Source: Pseudooceanicola spongiae (lineage in GTDB: Bacteria > Pseudomonadota > Alphaproteobacteria > Rhodobacterales > Rhodobacteraceae). From it: a stretch of DNA of 64,000 bases. The position numbers and the translations under genes are program-made. This document shows, piece by piece, positions 40,607-49,501 of the stretch. The notes under the pieces were generated by a model that had not been told where the DNA came from, ran no database searches, and was given only the letters and a program-made list of their open reading frames with translations. The stretch is taken from NCBI RefSeq assembly GCF_014899185.1, contig NZ_CP045201.1, positions 1,906,501 through 1,970,500 on the forward strand, in the 5' to 3' direction. Each line of letters opens with the position of its first letter. Positions within the stretch are counted from its first letter, which is position 1.

Positions 40607-41911
40607 TCACCCCAGCACCGATGGCAGCCAGAGTGTCAGCGACGGGAACAGCACCAGCACCGTGAGGCGCACCAGATCGGCGATCAGGAAGGGCACGATG
40701 CCGCGATAGATCGTGGTGATCGGGATGTCGCGATGCATGGAGTTCAGCAGCATGACGTTGATCCCGATGGGCGGAGAGATCATGCCGATACCGATCACCA
40801 CCACGTTGATGATGCCCCACCACACGAGATCGTAGCCCATGCCCTGGATCACCGGGATGACAAAGGGCAGCGTGATGACCATGGCCGCCACCTCGTCAAA
40901 AAACGCGCCGAGCAGAATATAGAGCAGCAGGATCCCGAAGATGACCACAAGGGGATGCAGCCCCGCGCCCGAGATGGCACCGACCAGAAAGGACGCCCCC
41001 CCCGTGACGGAAATGAAGTAGGAAAAGATCGTCGCGCCAAAGACCATGATGTAGATCATCGCGGTGGAGCCGCTCGCCTCGGCCATCACCCGCAGGAAGG
41101 TCGCGCGGCTCAGCCGGCGGCGCAACAGGGCGAAGATGAAGGCGATGACGACGCCAATGGCCGCGGCTTCGTTGACCGTGAAGATGCCCGAGTAGATGCC
41201 GCCCAGCACCACGACTGCCAGCAGGATCACGCCCCAGGCCCGACCGATGGCGGCGAGCCGGTCGCGCAGCGGCATCTTGTCCGACCTTGGTGCATGGTCG
41301 GGGTGGCGGATCGCGGTGATCTGCACGGCGATGGCGTAGAACACCACGGCAAGGAGCGCTGGAATGATCGCGGCCGTGAACAGACTGAGCACGGATTGTT
41401 CGGTCAGCACGGAATAGAGGATCATCATCGCCGAGGGTGGCACGATGATCCCCAGCGTCCCACCCGCCGCAATCGCTCCGGAGGCGAGGCTGGGGTGATA
41501 GCCGCGCGACAGCATCTCCGGCATTGCGACGCGCCCGAAGGTCGCCGTCGTGGCCACGCCGGACCCGCAGATCGCCCCAAAGCCCGCACTGGCCAGAACG
41601 GTCGTCGTCGCCAGCCCGCCGCGCCGGTGACCGAACAGCGCGCCGGCCATGTCATAGACGTCCGTCGCCAGCCCGCTGGCGGCCGCAAGGCTGCCCATCA
41701 GCATGAACAGCGGGATCACCGCCAGATCGAGCGAGCCCATGGCCGAGGCAGGCTCGCTTGCCATCAGCGACAGCGCCGGGCCCCAGCCGACCACCTGGGC
41801 AAAGCCGGTCATGCCGACCAGCGCCATCGAAATGCCGATGGGCACATGCAGAACGATCAGCAGCATCATTGCGCAGCAGCCCAGCAGGGCGAGAATAAGC
41901 GGGTCCATCAT
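40607..41911 (-). CDS. dctM: TRAP transporter large permease (DctM family)
   Basis: The 434-residue membrane protein has about a dozen helices and the DctM markers MGSLAAASGLATDVYDM, GAICGSGVATTATFGRVAMPEM (read in parts), GGTLGIIVPPSAMMILY, FFDEVAAMVITLPFVIPV and MISPPIGINVMLLN. It carries the substrate with sodium. Two adjacent ATG codons start it; the first is used here. It lies 24 bases behind dctQ. Confidence 0.92.
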   Translation of the reverse strand: MMDPLILALLGCCAMMLLIVLHVPIGISMALVGMTGFAQVVGWGPALSLMASEPASAMGSLDLAVIPLFMLMGSLAAASGLATDVYDMAGALFGHRRGGLATTTVLASAGFGAICGSGVATTATFGRVAMPEMLSRGYHPSLASGAIAAGGTLGIIVPPSAMMILYSVLTEQSVLSLFTAAIIPALLAVVFYAIAVQITAIRHPDHAPRSDKMPLRDRLAAIGRAWGVILLAVVVLGGIYSGIFTVNEAAAIGVVIAFIFALLRRRLSRATFLRVMAEASGSTAMIYIMVFGATIFSYFISVTGGASFLVGAISGAGLHPLVVIFGILLLYILLGAFFDEVAAMVITLPFVIPVIQGMGYDLVWWGIINVVVIGIGMISPPIGINVMLLNSMHRDIPITTIYRGIVPFLIADLVRLTVLVLFPSLTLWLPSVLG

Positions 41912-41935
41912 CGTGTCCTTGATCCTGAGCGCATT

Positions 41936-42493
41936 TCAGAGCGGGGTGCCGGTATCGTCCGGCGCGACCGCGACAGCGTCGGTGTCTAGACCAAGACCGC
42001 TGGCCCTGCCCCGCACCAGCGCGGCAAGGTCGAAGACAAAGACCATCGCCTGCACGAAAGCAGCGAGCCACATCATCAGGGCGGCGACGCTCCACCACGG
42101 CCAGACCGGCCATCCCAGAACCCAGGTCCGATCACCATTCGCCTGCAGCGAGGCGGCATAGGGTACGAACTCCCAGGCGATCAGCAGGATGAACAGCAGG
42201 GTCAGCGCACTGGAGAGCGCCTCGAGCAGGCGATGCAGTGTCTTGCCGCCAAGCGAGCCGAAGACCTCGACCCGGATGTTCTGTTTCATGGCCAGATTGG
42301 CGGGGATGCAGGCGGCGATCACCACCGCCATCACCACCGAGCTGACATCGTTGACGCCCTGTATCGGGGCCTTAAAGAGCCAGCGCATCAGAACATCCGT
42401 CGTCGTCATCAGCGCCAGAATCAGCAGGCCTGTGAAACCCAGCAGGGCCAGCCCGCGGGCCAGCAGATGGGACCGGGTCCAGATCATCTTCAT
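41936..42493 (-). CDS. dctQ: TRAP transporter small permease (DctQ family)
   Basis: The 185-residue protein has four membrane helices and the DctQ signature region (MTTTDVLMRWLFKAPIQGVND, CIPANLAMKQNIRVEVF). It forms the membrane complex with DctM. Its start lies 43 bases behind the hydroxylase stop and its stop 24 bases before dctM, so hydroxylase, dctQ and dctM are probably one transcript from the box at 44233. Confidence 0.9.
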   Translation of the reverse strand: MKMIWTRSHLLARGLALLGFTGLLILALMTTTDVLMRWLFKAPIQGVNDVSSVVMAVVIAACIPANLAMKQNIRVEVFGSLGGKTLHRLLEALSSALTLLFILLIAWEFVPYAASLQANGDRTWVLGWPVWPWWSVAALMMWLAAFVQAMVFVFDLAALVRGRASGLGLDTDAVAVAPDDTGTPL

Positions 42494-42536
42494 TGTCGTC
42501 CTCCCTCACTCTCACGCGACCCGCAAGGCCGCCTCG

Positions 42537-44135
42537 TCACGCCAGCGGAGCACGGCCCTGCGGGTGATCACCGTCGTCGCGCAGTAGTCCGCCATAGCGC
42601 GCCAGCCCCTCCTCCAGCGCGTCGGGGAACATCGCGGCGGCGCAGTAGCGGTCCGGGCGCACCAGAAGGATCTGGTCGCGATGGGTCAGGAAAGGCCGGG
42701 CAATCGCGCTGTCCTCGGGGATCAGCCCCGTGCCAGTCCCCATGGTCGAGAGGCAGACGCGCGAGAGAGGCAGGCCCAACAGGCTGTCCTGGTCCAACCC
42801 TTCCAGCGCTGCGGTTGCCAAGGGCCCCTGCGCGATCAGCGCGAAGCCCGCGCCAAGCGCGCTGTCCAGCCGCCCGAGGTCACGGATCCAGGGCTGCGGG
42901 ATCATTTCGCCCACCAGCGAGGCTTCGAACAACGGCGCCTCAAGATCCAGGAAAAGGCCCTGTCCATAGCGCGGCTTGGGCTTGAAGCGCATCTGGATCA
43001 AGTAGTCGCGGACATTGGGAAACGGCGCCAGCGCCTTCAGCAGCAGATCACGAAACACGATCTGGTCGCGCCCTGATGGCATGACAATACTGCCCATGGC
43101 GACGGCCAGCTGGATCATGTCCCAGGCGGGCTTGCGCCGTTCGTCATCGTAGCTGTCCATGATCTGCGGCGCGACACCGCCCCTGACGATGGCTGCGATC
43201 TTCCAGGCGACGTTGTGGGCATCGCGCAGCCCGGCGTTCATGCCCTGCCCGGCAAAAGGCGGTGTCAGATGCGCGGCGTCCCCCAGCAGCAGGCAGCGCC
43301 CGGCACGGAACTGTTCGGCCATGCGGGCATGAAAGGTGTAGACCGTCTTGCGGATGATATCTTCGCGCTTGAAGGGGCGCAGCGGCGCCATCACCTCGGC
43401 CAGGAAGCTGTCGGTCAGGACGTCTTCGCGGGTTTCGCCGGGCAACAGCATGAATTCGTAGCGCCGCCCGCCATGAGGGGCGGGTACGCTGACGGCCGGG
43501 CGCACATCGCTGCAAAAGAACTTTGAATGCAGGCTCTTGTCGGGATCATTGCGGGTGTCGACAACGATCCAGTCTTCCTCATAGGTGTTGCCCGACATCG
43601 CGATGCCCAACCGTTCCCGGATCGGGCTGCGGCCCCCATCACAGGCCAGCACCCACTGCGTGCGGATGCTATGGCTATGGCCCGCAGCATCCCTAACGCT
43701 GACGAGGGCATGATCGCCGCTCTCCGCGATATCTCTGACCTCAGCCCCGAAGCGCAGAGCACCGGGGGCAAGCTGTTCGAGGCGTGCGCGCAGAGCGGCC
43801 TCCAGCTCGGGCTGAAAGATGAACTGACGCTTGGCAAAGCCGAAGTTGCTGGGGCCGCGTCCGGTCTCGGCAAAGCAGTTCCCGTCATCGTCGTAATAGC
43901 GCGATCCGTCGCCCGCCAATGTGTCACGGAGATAGGTCTGATCAAGGCCGAAGACCTGCAGCGTGCGCGCGCCCTCATCGTCGATCACGATCGCGCGGGG
44001 CAAGTTCATCGGGCCAATGTCGCGCTCCAGCACCACGAACTCCACGCCGAGCGTCGCCAGAAGACAGGCTGCTGTCAGACCCGTCGGGCCTGCGCCCACG
44101 ATCACCACTGGCACCTCTTTCGGGTATGAGGACAT
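42537..44135 (-). CDS. FAD-dependent aromatic hydroxylase (MhpA/PheA-like)
   Basis: The 532-residue flavoprotein has the FAD motif VVIVGAGPTGLTAACLL near residue 10, the DG motif VLACDGGRSPIRERLG, and the second FAD motif RCLLLGDAAHLTPPFAGQGM with NAGLRDAHNVAWK. The closest family I recognise is 3-(3-hydroxyphenyl)propionate hydroxylase (MhpA), which adds a second hydroxyl next to a phenol to make a catechol. That fits the extradiol dioxygenase further down. The ATG at 44135 is chosen for the family N terminus. A box with two departures from consensus lies 98 bases upstream. Confidence 0.88.
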   Translation of the reverse strand: MSSYPKEVPVVIVGAGPTGLTAACLLATLGVEFVVLERDIGPMNLPRAIVIDDEGARTLQVFGLDQTYLRDTLAGDGSRYYDDDGNCFAETGRGPSNFGFAKRQFIFQPELEAALRARLEQLAPGALRFGAEVRDIAESGDHALVSVRDAAGHSHSIRTQWVLACDGGRSPIRERLGIAMSGNTYEEDWIVVDTRNDPDKSLHSKFFCSDVRPAVSVPAPHGGRRYEFMLLPGETREDVLTDSFLAEVMAPLRPFKREDIIRKTVYTFHARMAEQFRAGRCLLLGDAAHLTPPFAGQGMNAGLRDAHNVAWKIAAIVRGGVAPQIMDSYDDERRKPAWDMIQLAVAMGSIVMPSGRDQIVFRDLLLKALAPFPNVRDYLIQMRFKPKPRYGQGLFLDLEAPLFEASLVGEMIPQPWIRDLGRLDSALGAGFALIAQGPLATAALEGLDQDSLLGLPLSRVCLSTMGTGTGLIPEDSAIARPFLTHRDQILLVRPDRYCAAAMFPDALEEGLARYGGLLRDDGDHPQGRAPLA

Positions 44136-44232
44136 TGCTGCTACCTTTTCCTGAGTTGCCCTGAGAGGGCCTGTCATGCGTCTGCCACTTGTCCGCTGCC
44201 GGTCGGTCCCGCGTCCATCTGCGGACCGGAAG

Positions 44233-44249
44233 TGTTCACACAGTGGACG
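44233..44249. promoter_or_regulatory. IclR-type box 4, TGTTC-N7-GGACG
   Basis: TGTTC ACACAGT GGACG, two bases away from consensus, 98 bases upstream of the hydroxylase-dctQM unit. Confidence 0.55.
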
Positions 44250-44254
44250 CGCGA

Positions 44255-45916
44255 TCAGTCCTGTGGACGCCGGATCGGGGCGGTCCGGCCGCGATAGGCG
44301 ACGATCAGATCCTGCGCGGTCTCGGTTTCGTCGAAGACGCCGAGGACAACGCCACGCCGCCGCAGGCTGTGACGCAAATCGACCAGCTCCGCCTCGGTCC
44401 GGGTGGTGCGTTGCGACACGCGCCGGGTCCAGCGGAACAGCTTGTCGTACATCGCGGCGACCACCTGAGCATGCTGCGGGTCGGCGCCCAGATCGATCAG
44501 CTCATCAGGGTCGTTTTGCAGATCAAACAGGATGGGAGGGAAGCCACCCTCGACGTGGATCAGCTTCCAGCGGGTATCTGCGACCATGAACATCACGGCA
44601 TCGCGCACCGACAGCCCCAACTTTTCCGCGAGAGGCGTCGCGGAGAAATCGTATTCGCAGATCACCCGATCACGCGTCCACGTCGCCTCCCCGCGCAGCA
44701 GCGGCAAAAGCGAATGGCCTTCAAGGATATGCTCTGGCACCTCCCCGCCCGCGACATCGACGAAGGTCGGCGCAAGGTCGATCGCCTCGACAAGCGCATC
44801 ACAGACGGTGCCGCGCGTCACGTCCGCGGCTTCCGAGGGATCATAGATGATCAGAGGCACCTTGACGGCCGCGTCGTGGAAAAAGGTTTTCTCCCCCATC
44901 CAGTGATCACCCAGAAAATCTCCGTGATCAGAGGTCAGGACAATCATCGTGTCCTGCATCCGCCCTGTCCCCTCAAGCCAATCTAGCAACACGCCCAGCT
45001 GGTCGTCACATTGCTTGATCAGGCCCATGTAGGCCGGGATCACCGCCTGTCGCACGTCATCGCGGCTGAAGGCCTGCCCCACCGGGGTGGTCATGAAGGC
45101 CTTGAGCACCGGATGCGCCGCCGCATACTCCGCATCCGAACGCACGGGGGCAAGGACATGCTCCGGGCCGTACATGGTGTTGTAGGGCGCAGGCACGATA
45201 TAGGGCCAGTGCGGCTTGATATAACTGAGATGACAGAGCCATGGCGTGTCGTTCCGGCTGGCGATGAACGCCATGCCGCGCCGGGTCAGATAGGGTGTTT
45301 CGCTGTCGGCTTCCTCGATATTGGCGGCCTCGGGTGCGTGGCGCATGAACCAGCCCGACAGCACGTTTCCCTGCGCATCGACGCCAGAATTCGCGTGGTC
45401 GTGCCAGGGGTTGTCGCCATCGTATCCGCGCGCCCTGAGGTAGGCGTCATAAGCTGTGCCGCCCGGTTCGCTCAGCGGGCCATCGGGGCCGACAGCGCGC
45501 ATGCCGTCTTCGCGTTCAAAGACGTCAAAGCCGCATTCCGCGACACGGGCGCCGATCAGGCTGTCCGGTTCCAGCCCCAGCCGGGCCATGCCTTCGGCGT
45601 CGGCGGCCATGTGGGTCTTGCCGACGAGCCAGCAGTCCATCCCCGCGCGCCGAAGGTGATCACCCATGGTCATTTCGCCGACCTTCAGCGGAGTGGCATT
45701 CCAGCTGGCGCCGTGACTTTGCACATAGCGGCCCGTATAGGTCGACATCCGCGAAGGCCCACAAAGCGGCGCCTGCACATAGGCCCGGGAAAAGCGCACC
45801 CCCATGGCCGCCAGCCGGTCCATATGCGGCGTCTCCAGATGCGGATGGCCATAGCAACTGAGGTAGTCCCAGCGCAGCTGGTCGAACATGACGAACAGGA
45901 TGTTTCTGGCTTTCAT
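44255..45916 (-). CDS. Sulfatase family hydrolase (formylglycine type)
   Basis: The 553-residue protein has the type I sulfatase layout: NILFVMFDQLRWDYLSCYG with a metal Asp near residue 12, the LCGPSRMSTYTGR motif with Cys52 to be converted to formylglycine (CxPxR), KTHMA, and LTSDHGDFLGDH plus KVPLIIYDP. It has no signal peptide, so it should act in the cytoplasm after uptake. Phosphonate monoester hydrolases share this fold, so the ester cleaved is not certain. In this context a sulfate ester of a phenol is plausible. The box 78 bases upstream ties it to the same regulon. Confidence 0.87.
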   Translation of the reverse strand: MKARNILFVMFDQLRWDYLSCYGHPHLETPHMDRLAAMGVRFSRAYVQAPLCGPSRMSTYTGRYVQSHGASWNATPLKVGEMTMGDHLRRAGMDCWLVGKTHMAADAEGMARLGLEPDSLIGARVAECGFDVFEREDGMRAVGPDGPLSEPGGTAYDAYLRARGYDGDNPWHDHANSGVDAQGNVLSGWFMRHAPEAANIEEADSETPYLTRRGMAFIASRNDTPWLCHLSYIKPHWPYIVPAPYNTMYGPEHVLAPVRSDAEYAAAHPVLKAFMTTPVGQAFSRDDVRQAVIPAYMGLIKQCDDQLGVLLDWLEGTGRMQDTMIVLTSDHGDFLGDHWMGEKTFFHDAAVKVPLIIYDPSEAADVTRGTVCDALVEAIDLAPTFVDVAGGEVPEHILEGHSLLPLLRGEATWTRDRVICEYDFSATPLAEKLGLSVRDAVMFMVADTRWKLIHVEGGFPPILFDLQNDPDELIDLGADPQHAQVVAAMYDKLFRWTRRVSQRTTRTEAELVDLRHSLRRRGVVLGVFDETETAQDLIVAYRGRTAPIRRPQD

Positions 45917-45993
45917 CGCAGCGTCCCCTCTGGTCAGGTCCTGCGCCCTGTCTGAGACCAGAGCCCGCTGAGACAAAGGGCCGCAAAAGCCCT

Positions 45994-46010
45994 GTCCAAC
46001 TGACGGACAC
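45994..46010. promoter_or_regulatory. IclR-type box 5, TGTCC-N7-GGACA
   Basis: TGTCC AACTGAC GGACA, a perfect inverted repeat 78 bases upstream of the sulfatase gene. Confidence 0.75.
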
Positions 46011-46340
46011 ACGCCACTAGGAAGATTTCACGTCAGGCAGAGGGGCTGGTGTTATCCGTCTGAGGGTCGAAGCTGTTTCGTCAGCTCGCGCCTATCGCGG
46101 ACACATTCTGTAATATCAGGGGGGGATTTTGGGGTGCTGTCGAAAAATACGAGCCTTTCAGTCGAGGCCCAATATGAGCGGCGCCCACGCCGCGGATCAA
46201 GGGGCTAACCTTCCATCTATGGACAGGCACATTTGGGTTGCCCATGAGACGCACAGTCGTGACCAGCCCGGCGTTGAGGAGCGCCACAGGTCCGCTTTCA
46301 AACGGACCTGTGGGCCTGACAGACAGAGAGGGAATCGCCC
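46011..46340. other. Intergenic region with strong hairpin
   Basis: No gene is recognised in these 330 bases. At 46284-46313 CCACAGGTCCG and CGGACCTGTGG form a perfect 11-bp stem with an eight-base loop, 28 bases past the stop of the SDR gene; no T-run follows. Short reading frames across 46100-46280 do not match anything I know. Confidence 0.5.
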
Positions 46341-47015
46341 TCAGTTCGCTGGCATAACGAAGATTTCCCGGACGCTGGCGCGGGGATCGGCCTCCAGCGC
46401 GAACAGGACGGAGTTGGCGATATCTTCGGGCTTCAGCTTGTCCGGCTTGGCCTCGTCGAAAAAGGGCGTGTCCACCATACCGGGCGCAATGACCGTCACG
46501 CGGGCCCCCCACTCCTTGAACTCTTCGGCGAGGTTGCCAGCGTATCCGTGCACGAACCACTTGGTCGCCGAATAGACCGACCCCTTGATATGCGTGCGCC
46601 CGGCCGCAGAGCCGGTGAGAACGAGATGCCCGCGATTCTTCTGGAAATACGGCGCAACAGCCTTCGCCGTCCACAGCACCCCCATTACGTTCAGGTTCAC
46701 CATGGATTGCCAGTCTTCCGCATCGCCCTCTAGGGTTCCGGAGGCGGATGCACCACGGCCGGCGTTGGCGAAAGCGGCTGTCACATCGCCGAAATGCGCG
46801 GCAAGCGTCTCGACAGCAGCCTGCTGCTCCGACACCTGGGTGGCATCACCGGGCAAGGCCAGAGCCTTGTCGCCAAGCTCCTCGACCAGCGACTCAAGTT
46901 TGTCGGCGCTGCGTGCAAACAGCCCGACATTCCAGCCCTTCGCGACGGCCTGTCGTGCCGTTTCAGCACCAATTCCCGAGGATGCGCCTGTGATGAAAAG
47001 TGTCTTCTCTGCCAT
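46341..47015 (-). CDS. Short-chain dehydrogenase/reductase (SDR) family protein
   Basis: The 224-residue protein has the SDR cofactor motif TGASSGIG near residue 9, the NAG motif (AFANAGRG), NLNVMGVLWTAKAV, and the catalytic Ser ... YSATK (Tyr-x-x-x-Lys) with WFVHGYAGNLAEEF. It reduces or oxidises alcohols or ketones with NAD(P). The short loop and PGMVDTPFFD tail are typical of classical SDRs. No box of the IclR type precedes it, so it is probably not part of the aromatic regulon. Confidence 0.88.
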   Translation of the reverse strand: MAEKTLFITGASSGIGAETARQAVAKGWNVGLFARSADKLESLVEELGDKALALPGDATQVSEQQAAVETLAAHFGDVTAAFANAGRGASASGTLEGDAEDWQSMVNLNVMGVLWTAKAVAPYFQKNRGHLVLTGSAAGRTHIKGSVYSATKWFVHGYAGNLAEEFKEWGARVTVIAPGMVDTPFFDEAKPDKLKPEDIANSVLFALEADPRASVREIFVMPAN

Positions 47016-47274
47016 GATGATGGCTCCTTCCGGCTTCGGTGTTTCCAGACATATGGAGCGCTGAGAGGTCGGGACAACAGGGCGCTACTTTTCGCCGTCC
47101 ATCGTACGAAGACGGCCGCGCAACAGTGTTGACACCGAGGCTTTGCGCGCACCACGCCCCCCCAGTTCAGTGGTGCTTAGCCCCAGCGAGCACAGCAATC
47201 TCTTGACCGAAACGACCAAAACGCGGCCTCGTTTCGCCCCCCGGAACCTGCAGCTATACCCTTGAAAAACCGCT

Positions 47275-47312
47275 GAAATAAAAAACTCCCGCAACCATCA
47301 GGCAACGGGAGT
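47275..47312 (-). terminator. Intrinsic terminator of rpsU
   Basis: On the minus strand AACTCCCG and CGGGAGTT with a 14-base loop are followed by TTTTATTT, about 30 bases past the rpsU stop. Confidence 0.88.
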
Positions 47313-47340
47313 TCTGACTTTCAAACTGAAGAAGGGAAAC

Positions 47341-47544
47341 TCAGCCCCCTTCACGTTCCAGTTTCTTGCGTGCGAGCTTACGGGCGCGGCGAACCGCTTC
47401 CGCTTTCTGGCGCGCGTTTTTCTCGGAGGGCTTTTCGAAATGTTGCTTGAGCTTCATTTCACGAAAAACACCTTCCTTCTGGAGTTTTTTCTTAAGGACC
47501 CGGAGGGCCTGATCGACATTGTTGTCGCGAACACTGACCTGCAT
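47341..47544 (-). CDS. rpsU: 30S ribosomal protein S21
   Basis: The 67-residue basic protein matches S21 ([50 protein letters not shown]). It binds the 3' end region of 16S rRNA and helps base pairing at initiation. The full length fits alphaproteobacterial S21. It is monocistronic and ends in a clear terminator. It is the only housekeeping gene in this accessory part of the window. Confidence 0.97.
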   Translation of the reverse strand: MQVSVRDNNVDQALRVLKKKLQKEGVFREMKLKQHFEKPSEKNARQKAEAVRRARKLARKKLEREGG

Positions 47545-48433
47545 GTGGTTGACACCACCTCTTTAGCTTAAAGTTGCGAAGATACTCAGACGTTAGGCGA
47601 ATAGAAAACCTGTCCTAGCTTACACTGTATAACAGTTGCAAGTTGAACAGAAGTGATATCGTGATGCACCCAGCCATTGCCCGCTATGCTGAGTGGCAAG
47701 AAAGTCGCGGGCAGAGCGAAGCGTTTGGGGCGAAAATACAGACGCGGAGCACCGTTGCAAGAGACAATTGCACCGGCAAGCTGCTGAATTTGATAGCCCG
47801 CTTCAACATCGGAGTGCTTGAGATGAAGGACACCCTCAGCTCGCACCCAGCTGCAGGACCGCATGCGGTGTCGTTCAGCATAGCACCTTCGTCGCAAAAC
47901 CCAGCGGATCGTCCACCCACCAAGTCACAGCACGCATCTTTGCGTTCGCCCCAAGATCGTAGTAACTTCCTTAAGTTCGATAGAGTTCGCGCCGGTGACA
48001 ACCCGTGTCGCAGGACTGGGGACTGCCCCAAAGGCGGCGCTATTGCGAGCAGATCAAGCAGTGTATGTCTGAACACTTGCATCTTGGGGACACGTTTCAT
48101 TAGGCCTTTCAGAGCCTGCAACGATCGTATCAACCTGTGCAACGAAGACATGATCGTTGACCAAGCGCAATGCTGCCTCAGGTCTTTCGAGACACTGCGT
48201 TCTTAAGTCAGCAGTGTAGGCGTGAATGTCCTATGAGGCTTGGCCCCGTACCCTTCACGCACGCGCTAAAGATGTTCGGAATGGGTCGTCCACGTCGACC
48301 AGTCCTGCCATTCGGGCGAAACGTCGCCGCGCCGCCGCATGGTCAGGCCTGAGCCATCTTCGCCGGATGCTGCGAGGTCCATGAATGGCGGCTTTTGTGA
48401 CCTGGCTTTAAGCGACTGAAGTGTTGGTGAACG
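47545..48433. other. 889-base region without a recognised gene
   Basis: Between rpsU and azlD I recognise no gene, RNA or mobile element. Several overlapping frames are open (about 100-190 codons), but none has a site before its start, family motifs or a convincing composition. The base composition is lower in GC than the catabolic islands. It may be decayed or recently acquired DNA. Confidence 0.4.
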
Positions 48434-48730
48434 TCATATCCCGATCATTGCGAGTCCGGCAAAGACCAGGACGCCAACAGTCATCGTCGCAATGACATGA
48501 TTGGTGAAGACCGCCACCCCCAATGCCGCGCCGGCAGCAATCCACGTCTGCAAGGGTTGACCCGCCAATGATGACGTAACCAGACAAATGATAATCAGGC
48601 CGGGAAGTTCATCCAGAACCCACGCATGACGCGAGGCGCGGATACGTCCGCCAGCGATCAATCCAACAACACGGATAGAGAACGCCGCAATGGCCAAAAC
48701 GCCAATCACAGCCCAGTGCGCGCCGGTCAT
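48434..48730 (-). CDS. azlD: AzlD family branched-chain amino acid exporter, small subunit
   Basis: The 98-residue protein has three to four membrane helices and the AzlD motifs FSIRVVGLIAGGRI and VFTNHVIATM. AzlD with AzlC forms an exporter for branched-chain amino acids or analogues. It overlaps azlC by 4 bases and is co-transcribed. Confidence 0.87.
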   Translation of the reverse strand: MTGAHWAVIGVLAIAAFSIRVVGLIAGGRIRASRHAWVLDELPGLIIICLVTSSLAGQPLQTWIAAGAALGVAVFTNHVIATMTVGVLVFAGLAMIGI

Positions 48731-49407
48731 GGCTTCACCCTTTCAAATCGACGACGTGACGCTAAAAACACCAGCCCGCCCAATGTTCCGGCGACGATCG
48801 CATAGGCTTGGGGGACGCCGAGCGATACGCTGGAAATGGTCATTGCGGCTGCAACGAGCCAAGGCAGCATTTGCGACTGTCCGCGCCAAAGCCCTCGCGC
48901 CATCGCGATAAACGCCGCCGTGAAAGCAAATCCCAGACCAAATCGTTCAAGATCGGGCAATACCGCGCCAACCAAGGCTCCCGCCGTGGTCGAAGCTGTC
49001 CAGACGCTGATCATCACCAAACCCGATCCCAACAGGAAGTCAGACCCAACGTCAGGAGATTTTGCGCGTTCTGCCATTGTCAGCGCCCAGTTTTCGTCCC
49101 CTGTGATGTGGATCGCCAAGAGCTTGGTGCGCAAGGGCAGCCCTGCGAGCACGTCTGACAGGGACGCGACGATGCCGATGTATCGCAAATTCAGCGCCGC
49201 CCCCGCCAAAGCAGCGCCAAGCACTGTCTGCGTGCTGGCGAATTGTTCCACCGCGACGATTTGTGAAGATCCGGCATGGACAGAGGCGCTCATCAGCCCG
49301 ACTCCCCACCATGGAAAACCAACTTGAGCGGCAAGCAGACCGAAAGCAAAGCCGTAGATGGCTGCTCCAAGAGCGAGGGGAAGAATAGCAAATGCACCGT
49401 GTTTCAT
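48727..49407 (-). CDS. azlC: AzlC family ABC-type branched-chain amino acid exporter, large subunit
   Basis: The 226-residue membrane protein has the AzlC features: AAIYGFAFGLLAAQVGFPWW, SASVHAGSSQIVAVEQF, LNLRYIGIVASLSDVL and HITGDENWAL. It forms the exporter core with AzlD. It diverges from the Lrp gene across a 94-base AT-rich leader, so it is the probable Lrp target. Confidence 0.9.
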   Translation of the reverse strand: MKHGAFAILPLALGAAIYGFAFGLLAAQVGFPWWGVGLMSASVHAGSSQIVAVEQFASTQTVLGAALAGAALNLRYIGIVASLSDVLAGLPLRTKLLAIHITGDENWALTMAERAKSPDVGSDFLLGSGLVMISVWTASTTAGALVGAVLPDLERFGLGFAFTAAFIAMARGLWRGQSQMLPWLVAAAMTISSVSLGVPQAYAIVAGTLGGLVFLASRRRFERVKP

Positions 49408-49501
49408 ATCAATTTTAATAGATTATGGACTTGATGCAAGATACATTGAACACTGCGATAAAGTGATCGTTTCGCATCACTAATTTAAGTAAAGTAGGGT
49501 T

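Noticed and set aside
40733-41989. Plus-strand frame of 418 codons opposite dctM
   Set aside because: Composition is dominated by His, Asp, Gln and Arg, typical of antisense to membrane protein genes.
44250-44275. Second half-site-like GTCCTGTGGAC near the hydroxylase box
   Set aside because: It lacks the N7 spacing of the other boxes and lies in the end of the sulfatase gene, so I did not count it as a sixth box.
46081-46674. Minus-strand frame extending past the SDR gene
   Set aside because: It overlaps the SDR gene in another frame and its tail matches no family.
47643-48206. Plus-strand frame of 187 codons and the opposite minus-strand frame of 155 codons after rpsU
   Set aside because: Neither has a ribosome binding site, recognisable motif or neighbour support; I left the region as unexplained.
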